DNA of 64,000 nucleotides, from the NCBI GenBank assembly GCA_034044135.1, contig CP139021.1, positions 6,734,001 to 6,798,000 of the forward strand, written 5' to 3'. The notes under the pieces were generated by a model. The model saw only the letters and a program-made list of their open reading frames with translations, did not search any database and was not told where the DNA came from. The position numbers and the translations under genes are program-made. Source of the stretch: Flammeovirgaceae bacterium SG7u.111. Its GTDB lineage: Bacteria; Bacteroidota; Bacteroidia; Cytophagales; Flammeovirgaceae. Shown piece by piece: positions 1-7,699 of the stretch. Numbering within the stretch: the stretch's first letter is position 1; every line of letters starts with the position of its first letter.

Positions 1-404
1 TTTTTCTTTTTTGGGTAAAGAAAGTAGACAGCAGAGGAGTGACCAATTTTTTTCGTTGTACAAGGTCTGTTTGGGGTCAAACACTAAAAACAAACCAGAA
101 AAACAATGCGGTTTTAATAGAAAAAGCCCCAACATCCATTCTGGTTTGGGGAAAGGATATAAACCAATATTCCCCTAAATTTAAATACCAGAATACAAAC
201 CATATCAAAATTGTACAACATCTGGGTAGAATATGCGAATTACAATGTAATTGTATTTTATACATTTGTGTAATTACACCTTAATCACCAACCCAACTCA
301 CACACTTCTTTGAAAACCTGCGAAGGTTCGAAGAAGCAATACGGCGATCCACTCGCTTCAACATACCTTCATTCAGGACCTGCCAGTATAACTGATCAAT
401 TACC
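1..404. other. Intergenic/leader region upstream of the GH43 gene
   Basis: No convincing gene is seen here. The stretch holds the GH43 promoter block (213-268, listed separately) and, to its left, complementary segments that could fold into a hairpin ending an upstream gene: CAAACCAG at 91-98 pairs with CTGGTTTG at 141-148. The open frame at 39-284 has no recognisable domain and overlaps the promoter block, so I do not call it. Confidence 0.5.
213..268 (+). promoter_or_regulatory. Putative activator site plus -7 box upstream of GH43
   Basis: The block has GTACAACATCT (213-223), TGCGA (234-238) and the Bacteroidota -7 box TACATTTG (261-268). The same three words with exactly the same spacing recur at 2592-2647 upstream of susC, with 42 of 56 positions identical. 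No good -33 TTG is seen at the usual distance, which suits an activator-dependent promoter. The start codon lies 136 nt after the -7 box. The regulator, expected to be a hybrid two-component or AraC-type protein, is not in the window. Confidence 0.6.
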
Positions 405-2546
405 ATGAAAAAAGTTTATTTGCTTCTAGCGTTCATGTTGTTTTCTTTACTGCAAGCGTATTCGCAGGAAAATTTCAAATTTGATTCCCCGGGAGCTAAA
501 AACCCGATCATCCCTGGTTGGTTTGCCGACCCTACTATCGTAAAAATTGACAACATTTACTACATCTATGCCACTACTGACAACGAAATGCTTGCCTCGG
601 GAGCACCCACTTTGTGGTACAGCAAAGATTTCCAGAACTGGTACAACTACACCATGGAAGTGCCTTCTTTGGAATCGGTAAACCTCCGGAATTTCTGGGC
701 GCCTGACTTGGTGATTGGAAACGATGGGAAATACTATTTGTACTTCGGGAATTGCCAAGCAGGCTGCAATATTTACGGCTATGTTTCCGACACCCCTTAC
801 GGACCTTGGGCCAAACTTCATGAAGACGACACACCCGTTATTCGTCATAGTTATCCTAGAGAAGGCTTCCCCTCGCTCGATGTACAATTCTTTACCGACG
901 ATGATGGAAAAACCTATGCCTACTGGGGAACTTGGGTGCATTACAACAACGGGTACGCCGTGGGGCAGCTCGACAACCAAACGATGGATAAGATGTTTGC
1001 CGCTGAAAATATCCCACTTGAGCAAACTCCCGAGCCTTTCGAAGCTCCGTATATGATGAAAAGGAACGGAAAATACATTTTGATGTATTCTGGCGCTTCT
1101 TGCCACGATGAAACCTACAACGTCAGGTATTCTTATTCCGACAGCCCTTATGGTTCTTTCACCCCAGGGCAGAACAACCCGATTTTGAGTACCAATGCCA
1201 ACCAATCTGTCCATGGTCCGGGGCATCATTCTATCTTAAAAAATAACGATGATTATTACATAGTCTATCACCGCCACGATTACCCGTTTACCGCTGGAGG
1301 GCTTGCTAGACAAATCTGTATCGACAGCCTCGTTTTTGAAAATGACTCTACTATCCGACCAGTTGTTCCTTCCCACCAAGGCATAGCTAATTTTGAAACC
1401 TCAAAAGTGCCTGAAGACATCGCTTTTTTAGCCAGCACAAGCGCATCCTCATCTTACCATTTGGAGTCGCTCAATTACGATTACAAGCCCTCATTCGCAA
1501 CCGACAACAATAATGCAACCATGTGGAAAGCTGCGAATAACACGCTGCCACAAGATCTTACGATTGATTTGGGCGAAGTAAAAAACATCAAAAGGATAAT
1601 GACCCAATTTGAATTTGCCAGTTACTATTACCAATACAAGATTGAGCATTCTGCCGATGGCAAAAAATGGGAAATGTATGTTGATAAGTCGACTAACATG
1701 ACATCGGGTAGCCCGATGATTGACGACAAAAATGTTGCCGCCCGCTACCTAAAGCTCACCGTGTTGGGTACTGAGAAAGTTGGGCTTTATGCTGCCGTTT
1801 GGAACATAAAAGTATATAAAGAACTTTTTGAAATTCCACTGCGACTGGTAAATAAACCTTCTGCTGAAGAACCAGCGGTGAGAAGCAAAGAAGAATTGTT
1901 GGTCAGTCTGGATTTAACAAACCTGTCCCCTCCTGATGAGCCGCTAAAAAGCATTCCAAACAAAGGCTCGGTTGGTGGGAGTTTCACTAAAAGCGGCGAA
2001 GTCTTCCTAGAAGAAGCAGGCGGAACAAAATTCCTCCATTTTAAAAAAGGGGCTTTAACCTTGAAAGACCGAGCTGTACCAAAAAGCTTGGCTTGGAACG
2101 GCGCTTACACCGTAGCAGTCTGGGCAAAAAATCCCGATATCAATAAAGCAGATGAGTGCCTAGTATCTTGGTGCGACCGAGAAGAGTTTTACTTGGCAAA
2201 CTCTTACAATGCCCTATTTTACAACAGAAGCGGCTATGGAGCGGCTGCCCATTTGGATGGGCACTTTGATTTGCCTTACGAAACATTACCAACTGCAGAT
2301 CAGTGGCACCATATCGTACTTACGTTCGACGGCGTGGTGGAAAAAGTGTATGTGGATGGTCTGTTGAATACTTCGCAAAACATCACGTTGGCGTCGGCTA
2401 CCGACAGTGCCAAGATCATACTTGGGGCTTCCGATGTGGGCGAAAACTATACTGGTTACTTGGCATCGGTGCAAATGTACGATTATGCCCTAAGCGAAAA
2501 GGAGGTGAAAAAACTGATGGGCAAGACAAAGCCAAAAACGTACTAA
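405..2546 (+). CDS. GH43 family glycosidase with F5/8C and LamG modules
   Basis: This 713-residue secreted protein has a type I signal peptide (about residues 1-20, ending AYSQ). The GH43 five-bladed propeller spans about 30-325. The expected catalytic residues are visible: base Asp42 in FADPT, the pKa-tuning Asp159 in SLDVQ and acid Glu213 in EAPYM. A discoidin-like F5/8C module follows (about 345-472), then a LamG/concanavalin-like module (about 497-705), both probably for glycan binding. GH43 enzymes are mostly alpha-L-arabinofuranosidases, endo-arabinanases or beta-xylosidases; I cannot choose between them from sequence. Its upstream block matches that of susC at 2966, so it is probably co-regulated with the arabinofuranosidase locus downstream. 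Confidence 0.9.
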   Translation: MKKVYLLLAFMLFSLLQAYSQENFKFDSPGAKNPIIPGWFADPTIVKIDNIYYIYATTDNEMLASGAPTLWYSKDFQNWYNYTMEVPSLESVNLRNFWAPDLVIGNDGKYYLYFGNCQAGCNIYGYVSDTPYGPWAKLHEDDTPVIRHSYPREGFPSLDVQFFTDDDGKTYAYWGTWVHYNNGYAVGQLDNQTMDKMFAAENIPLEQTPEPFEAPYMMKRNGKYILMYSGASCHDETYNVRYSYSDSPYGSFTPGQNNPILSTNANQSVHGPGHHSILKNNDDYYIVYHRHDYPFTAGGLARQICIDSLVFENDSTIRPVVPSHQGIANFETSKVPEDIAFLASTSASSSYHLESLNYDYKPSFATDNNNATMWKAANNTLPQDLTIDLGEVKNIKRIMTQFEFASYYYQYKIEHSADGKKWEMYVDKSTNMTSGSPMIDDKNVAARYLKLTVLGTEKVGLYAAVWNIKVYKELFEIPLRLVNKPSAEEPAVRSKEELLVSLDLTNLSPPDEPLKSIPNKGSVGGSFTKSGEVFLEEAGGTKFLHFKKGALTLKDRAVPKSLAWNGAYTVAVWAKNPDINKADECLVSWCDREEFYLANSYNALFYNRSGYGAAAHLDGHFDLPYETLPTADQWHHIVLTFDGVVEKVYVDGLLNTSQNITLASATDSAKIILGASDVGENYTGYLASVQMYDYALSEKEVKKLMGKTKPKTY

Positions 2547-2591
2547 TATTTCCACTTTTATCTCATAAAAAAGATAGATTATGTTTAAATC

Positions 2592-2647
2592 GTACAACAT
2601 CTAGGTAAAATGTGCGAGACAATAGTAAAAAGTATTTAATACATTTG
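2592..2647 (+). promoter_or_regulatory. Putative activator site plus -7 box upstream of susC
   Basis: This is the second copy of the block at 213-268: GTACAACATCT (2592-2602), TGCGA (2613-2617) and TACATTTG (2640-2647), all with identical spacing. It lies 318 nt upstream of the susC start, so the transcript would have a long leader. The two copies imply one regulator controlling the GH43 gene and the susC-led operon. Confidence 0.6.
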
Positions 2648-2965
2648 TTATATATATATTATATAAATACCCAAAGCTAGCAACTAGCAACAACAGTCAT
2701 TCAAACCACAAAAATTATTGACCACATAAAACCGGTTTATGTAAACCAGATCAGAAAAACATTTCTTGATCTGAAAATGTAGTTGCTTGAAATTTTTAAA
2801 TATTATCCATAACAACTTATACTCTTGAACTACCATTAGTTAAAGCTATGTACTGAGACTTTACTTGAAAGTCTGGGGCGGGACTAGTATACCCTTAAAC
2901 CACATCGGAAATAAGGGTTTCTGAACAAATTCAATTAACACTTATAATTAATCGATCAAACACTT
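2648..2965 (+). other. Long structured 5' leader of the susC transcript
   Basis: There is no gene in this stretch. If transcription starts just after the -7 box at 2640-2647, about 310 nt of leader precede the ATG. It can form two simple hairpins: AGACTTT (2856-2862) with AAAGTCT (2868-2874), and ACCCTTA (2891-2897) with TAAGGGT (2912-2918). It also holds one copy of the intergenic TAGCAAC repeat (2676-2694). Confidence 0.4.
2676..2694. repeat. Intergenic TAGCAAC-type repeat, copy 1
   Basis: Two tandem CTAGCAA words followed by CAAC. The same word CAACTAGCAACA occurs at 12801-12812, and related inverted forms occur at 10160-10191 and 12835-12866, all between genes of the polysaccharide locus. 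Confidence 0.45.
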
Positions 2966-5900
2966 ATGGGCTTAATTCTACAATTCAACAAAAAGAGAAA
3001 GCTGCAAAGGTTCTCCTTTCGAAAACTTTCAATAACAGTGTATGCACTACTTGCAATGACTACTGTGACCATGGCACAAACTATGGTAAAAGGAAAAGTA
3101 ACCACAACAGATGGGGAAGAGCTTCCTGGGGTGAGTATTATTGTGAAAGGCTCTTCCAAAGGAGCCGTTACAGGTATCGATGGTAATTTCAGTTTAGAAG
3201 TCGATTCTAAATCTGCCATTCTTGTCTTCTCCTACATTGGTTTTTTAACACAGGAAATACAAGTAGATGGCAGGACAGATTTTAATATCAGCTTGGTGGA
3301 AGACATTACCCAACTAACTGAAGTAGTGGTAATTGGTTATGGAACCCAACGCAGAGAAGATGTTACAACAGCAGTTACTACAGTAAAACCTAAAGAATTT
3401 GTACAAGGGGCTGTCCGCAATGCTGGTGAACTTCTAAGAGGCAAAGTAGCTGGATTGACCATTAGCACCTCTTCTGGAGACCCAGAAGCAGGAATAGAAT
3501 TATTGCTAAGAGGGGTGACCTCAATATATGGTTCATCTGCACCTTTAGTACTTATAGATGGTTATCCGGGCGGGTTAAACTCAATTTCTCCCAATGATAT
3601 AGAATCTATCGATGTTTTGAAAGATGCCTCTGCATCAGCTATTTATGGTACTCGTGGTAAAAATGGAGTAATCCTAATTACCACTAAAAAAGCCAAAGGA
3701 GATGGGTCAATGACCTTAGAGTATAGCGGCTACGTTTCAACTGATAGATTTCAAAAAACAGCAGATTTTATGAGTGCTGACGATGTAAGAGGGAAAATCA
3801 GCGAAGGTTTGATTGATCCTTCTTATGACCTTGGAGGTAATACTAACTGGCTAGACGAAATAAGTAGAAGCCCACTAAACCATTTTCACGACCTTTCTCT
3901 TAGAGGTGGAAACCAAAGAACTACTTATAGTGCAAATGTTAGCTTTCAAGACGCCGAAGGTATTTTCCTTGGATCAGATAATACTGAGGCGAAATTCCGT
4001 ATGGAGTTGGATCATTACTTAATCGAAGACAAACTAAAAGTAAACGCAAATGTCCTTAAAGGAATCCAGAAATATGGTGCTTTTGACGGCTGGACGTATC
4101 GCCAAGCTTTGATTAGAAACCCTACCGATAATGTAACCGATAACGAAGGAAACTGGGTAGAGCACCCAGATCAATTCCAATATGAAAACCCTTTGGGGCT
4201 TATCAATGAAAGAAAATATGATAATAACTCCCAGTGGACATGGTTGACTGGTTCTGCATCTTATTTTCCACTCGATGGGCTAGAATTAAAAGTAGTTGGG
4301 TCTAGGCACGAATGGAGTCAAGATATTGGAAACTATGAAACCAAGAAGCATATCTCAAATGTACGAGATGGTAAAAATGGAGTTGCTTATATCTCAAATA
4401 ACAAAACGGTTGAAAACTTCCTTGACCTGACTGCAAACTATTCAAAAAATATAAACAAACACCGTGTGTCAGCACTATTGGGTTACAGTTATATTGACTG
4501 GGAAAACTACGGAAACTCTATTACCAACTTTGATTTCCCTACTGACAACTTTACCTACAATAGCATAGAGCAAGGTCGTGCACTCCGAGAAGGATTAAGC
4601 GGCGCTGGCGTAGATAGTTGGAGAAGTGACTGGAAATTGATTGGCTTTTTTGGCAGGGTGGGTTATGGCTTTGACGACAAGTATAACATTTTGGCTAGTT
4701 TGAGATATGAAGGTTCATCAAGGTTTGGTGATGATAACAAATGGGGGTTTTTCCCAGCAATATCAGCAGGTTGGACCATTAGCAATGAAGCCTTTTTATC
4801 AGACGCTTCCACTATTGATAACTTGAAACTAAGGGTTGGGTACGGTAGAACTGGTTCAATTTCGTCTAATCCATATGAATCATTGACAAGATATGCCTAC
4901 AGTTCCACACAGTTTTATTTTAATGGGCAAGACTGGGTAAGTGTACTTTCTCCTGTAGCAAACCCTAACCCTAATTTAGGTTGGGAAACAAACGTCGAGT
5001 ATAACATAGGGCTAGACTTTGAACTACTTCAAAATGTCATTTCAGGCTCTATTGACCTCTATGACCGTACGCTGGAAGACTTAGTATACGATTACCCTGT
5101 TCCAGTTCCACCAAACTTGGTAGGTACAACTAAGGCAAACGCTGCTTCAATGAGCAACAAGGGTATTGAGGTTGCTGTCAACATCACCCCAATAAAAAGA
5201 GAGAAATTTGAATGGGTAACCAGCCTAAACTATTCTAGGAACACAAACAAACTTGAATCGCTTTCCAATGATGAATTCCAAGTTGAAAACGACTTCTTCT
5301 ATGATGGTTATACTGGAGATCCAATCCAATTGAGTACTCATAAAGTAGAAGAAGGAGAGGCCATCGGTAGCTTTTGGGGATACAAGAGTGTAGGGTTGGA
5401 TGATGATGGCAAATGGTTGATCGAAAGCGGAGTTGATGGAGAAATAAAAGCACTAGCAGATGCAGTACCTGATGATATGCAAATTCTGGGCAATGGATTA
5501 CCACAGTGGTACGCCGCATGGAACAACTACTTTCGGTATGGACGTTTCGATTTGAATATCACTATGCGCGGCGCATTTGATTACCAAATCTTAAACTTCC
5601 AAAGAATGTTCTACGAAAACCCAACTGTTGTTTACAACAAACTAGCATCTTCTTATGATGAAATCGACGGTAAAGTATTAGCTAGTCCTCAATCATATGT
5701 TAGTCACTATATAGAAGACGGTGATTTCTGGAAAATTGACAACATCACCTTAGGGTATAATTTCAATACAGCTAACATCAAAGGAATCAAAAGTGCAAGA
5801 GTCTATGTTTCGGGTTCTAACCTGTTCACAATCACAAATTATAAAGGCTTAGACCCTGAAGTGACTAGAAACACCCAAGTAGGGGATAACTCAGGCTTAG

Positions 5901-5974
5901 CTCCTGGAAATGATAGTCGTGACAAATACCCAACTGTAAGAACATTTACTTTGGGAGCAAACCTTAGATTCTAG
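2966..5974 (+). CDS. SusC/RagA-type TonB-dependent outer-membrane transporter
   Basis: At 1002 residues this is a typical SusC: N-terminal signal (about 1-37), a carboxypeptidase-regulatory-like domain (about 39-115), a TonB-box-like stretch with EVVVIGYGT, a plug domain (about 130-240, with the family motif around NDIESIDVLKDASA), and a 22-strand barrel ending in LRF. It should import oligosaccharides across the outer membrane using TonB energy, capped by the SusD protein encoded 21 nt downstream. Its position in front of three beta-L-arabinofuranosidase-type genes suggests an arabinose-containing oligosaccharide as cargo. It heads the operon and has its own promoter block. Confidence 0.95.
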   Translation: MGLILQFNKKRKLQRFSFRKLSITVYALLAMTTVTMAQTMVKGKVTTTDGEELPGVSIIVKGSSKGAVTGIDGNFSLEVDSKSAILVFSYIGFLTQEIQVDGRTDFNISLVEDITQLTEVVVIGYGTQRREDVTTAVTTVKPKEFVQGAVRNAGELLRGKVAGLTISTSSGDPEAGIELLLRGVTSIYGSSAPLVLIDGYPGGLNSISPNDIESIDVLKDASASAIYGTRGKNGVILITTKKAKGDGSMTLEYSGYVSTDRFQKTADFMSADDVRGKISEGLIDPSYDLGGNTNWLDEISRSPLNHFHDLSLRGGNQRTTYSANVSFQDAEGIFLGSDNTEAKFRMELDHYLIEDKLKVNANVLKGIQKYGAFDGWTYRQALIRNPTDNVTDNEGNWVEHPDQFQYENPLGLINERKYDNNSQWTWLTGSASYFPLDGLELKVVGSRHEWSQDIGNYETKKHISNVRDGKNGVAYISNNKTVENFLDLTANYSKNINKHRVSALLGYSYIDWENYGNSITNFDFPTDNFTYNSIEQGRALREGLSGAGVDSWRSDWKLIGFFGRVGYGFDDKYNILASLRYEGSSRFGDDNKWGFFPAISAGWTISNEAFLSDASTIDNLKLRVGYGRTGSISSNPYESLTRYAYSSTQFYFNGQDWVSVLSPVANPNPNLGWETNVEYNIGLDFELLQNVISGSIDLYDRTLEDLVYDYPVPVPPNLVGTTKANAASMSNKGIEVAVNITPIKREKFEWVTSLNYSRNTNKLESLSNDEFQVENDFFYDGYTGDPIQLSTHKVEEGEAIGSFWGYKSVGLDDDGKWLIESGVDGEIKALADAVPDDMQILGNGLPQWYAAWNNYFRYGRFDLNITMRGAFDYQILNFQRMFYENPTVVYNKLASSYDEIDGKVLASPQSYVSHYIEDGDFWKIDNITLGYNFNTANIKGIKSARVYVSGSNLFTITNYKGLDPEVTRNTQVGDNSGLAPGNDSRDKYPTVRTFTLGANLRF

Positions 5975-5995
5975 TAACAATAAAAATTTGTAACC

Positions 5996-7594
5996 ATGAA
6001 AAGATTAAATAAACATATAATTACAGCAGCACTAGCTATAATTGGGCTGGTATGCTCATGTACAAACTTGGAGGAAAGTCCATACGATGTACTGACCGAT
6101 AAAGACTTAGGTGGCTCACCAGAAGTTCTTGAAGCTCTCACTGCTCCAGTTTACACCAGTCTCACAGATGTAATGTTTGGTTGGATAGGATATTTTGATA
6201 TGCAAGCAGAATGTGCCGATATCATTGTAACTCCTGCCAGGCCTAACGGTTGGGTCGACGGTGGAACGTATAGAGCAATGCACATGCACAATTGGAATGC
6301 ATTTCAAGCACATCCGTCTGGACTTTGGAGCAGAGCCTATTCTGCATTAAATATTTTGAATACTTCGCTAGGTACCTATAGTCAAATGGAAGGTGTAGAA
6401 AGCCTAGTCAGCGAACTAAGGGCTTTAAGGGCATTATATTACTATCTGTTAATTGACAATTTTGGCAATGTTCCAATTGTAACGGAAGTAGATTTGACAA
6501 AAGAGGACTTTTTACCTACCCAAAGCACAAGAGCAGAGGTATTTGCTTATATTGAATCAGAACTGAAAGAGGTCATACCGATGCTTTCGGAAGAAAAAGT
6601 GTATGGGAAAATGAATAAATGGGCGGCAAAAATGATTCTTGCCAAAACCTACCTTAACGCAGAAGTTTACATTGGACAAGCAAAATATAACGAAGCAATT
6701 GCCCAAGTTGACGACATTATTGCAAGTGGGCTATATTCACTGGAAAGTAACTATCACTCAAATTTTGCAGTGGAAAATGAAGGCTCATCTGAACAAATTT
6801 TCTCAATTGTATTTGATGCCACAAGATCTGGTTGGCTCCATTACCCTTGGAAAACCTTACACCCATCCAGTTCGGCTACTTATAAATTAGGGGCACAACC
6901 TTGGGGTGGAAGTTGCGCTATTCCCCAATTCATCGACACCTATGACGAGGGCGATTCTAGGCTAAACATATGGATAAAGGGACCTCAGTTTTCAAGCTCT
7001 GGTGAGCCAATTTATAACTCCATGGATCCAGCCTTGGTAAATACCCAGCTCAATTACACCAAAGAGATAGGCAATGTTGATGAAACAAAGGAATACGAAG
7101 GCTACAGAGTTGGGAAATTTGAAATTGAAACTGGAGTAACGGGTACTGCTATCAGCAACGATGTTCCATTTTTCAGATATGCAGATGCATTAATGATCAA
7201 AGCAGAATGCTTATTAAGAAACGGGGATGCGGCTGGTGCAGCAGTTATTGTAAGTACTGTAAGGGAAAGAGCTTTCCCTGATAGTCCTGAAAAAGCAACG
7301 GTTACCGCCGACGATTTGCTCAAAGGAAGCATCTATAATTACGGAAATTATTCTCAAGGAGAAATGCTAACTACAGAAGGAGGAGATGACATCCAATACG
7401 GAAGGTTTTTGGACGAGCTAGGTTATGAATTTGCAGCCGAATTTCACAGGAGGCAAGACTTAATTAGATTTGGGGTATTCACAACAAAATCTTGGCTAAC
7501 TCATACACCAAATGGGGACTACCGAACCATCTTCCCAATTCCACAATCAGCAATCAACGCGAACCCTAACCTAAAACAGAATCCTGGTTATTAA
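5996..7594 (+). CDS. SusD/RagB-type glycan-binding lipoprotein
   Basis: This 532-residue partner of SusC starts 21 nt after the susC stop. The lipoprotein signal ends in a Cys-Ser-Cys (residues 20-22), so the protein is expected to be anchored in the outer membrane facing out. The body is the alpha-helical TPR-based SusD fold. The C-terminal RagB signature is visible near the end (RRQDLIRFG, then a stretch with IFPIPQSAINANPNL). It should bind the polysaccharide or its oligosaccharides and act as the lid of the SusC transporter. Its exact ligand cannot be read from the sequence. Confidence 0.95.
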   Translation: MKRLNKHIITAALAIIGLVCSCTNLEESPYDVLTDKDLGGSPEVLEALTAPVYTSLTDVMFGWIGYFDMQAECADIIVTPARPNGWVDGGTYRAMHMHNWNAFQAHPSGLWSRAYSALNILNTSLGTYSQMEGVESLVSELRALRALYYYLLIDNFGNVPIVTEVDLTKEDFLPTQSTRAEVFAYIESELKEVIPMLSEEKVYGKMNKWAAKMILAKTYLNAEVYIGQAKYNEAIAQVDDIIASGLYSLESNYHSNFAVENEGSSEQIFSIVFDATRSGWLHYPWKTLHPSSSATYKLGAQPWGGSCAIPQFIDTYDEGDSRLNIWIKGPQFSSSGEPIYNSMDPALVNTQLNYTKEIGNVDETKEYEGYRVGKFEIETGVTGTAISNDVPFFRYADALMIKAECLLRNGDAAGAAVIVSTVRERAFPDSPEKATVTADDLLKGSIYNYGNYSQGEMLTTEGGDDIQYGRFLDELGYEFAAEFHRRQDLIRFGVFTTKSWLTHTPNGDYRTIFPIPQSAINANPNLKQNPGY

Positions 7595-7616
7595 TTTTAA
7601 GCATAGACAAATAAAT

Positions 7617-7650
7617 CCTGCTTTTCCTATTAGTTTATTGGAAAAGCAGG
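7617..7650 (+). terminator. Stem-loop between susD and the first GH127 gene
   Basis: CCTGCTTTTCC (7617-7627) pairs perfectly with GGAAAAGCAGG (7640-7650) over a 12-nt loop, followed by only a weak T-rich tail. It could be a partial terminator or an mRNA-stabilising hairpin that lets susCD be expressed more than the downstream enzymes. Confidence 0.55.
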
Positions 7651-7699
7651 TTCTTTCATTCAAAATAAAACTTTTCAAAACTGATAAATTAACATCATA

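Noticed and set aside
39-284. Open frame of 81 codons upstream of GH43
   Set aside because: No domain or signal peptide, unusual composition, and it overlaps the conserved promoter block at 213-268.
447-1229. 260-codon open frame antisense to the GH43 gene
   Set aside because: Lies wholly within the GH43 catalytic domain on the other strand; no recognisable protein features.
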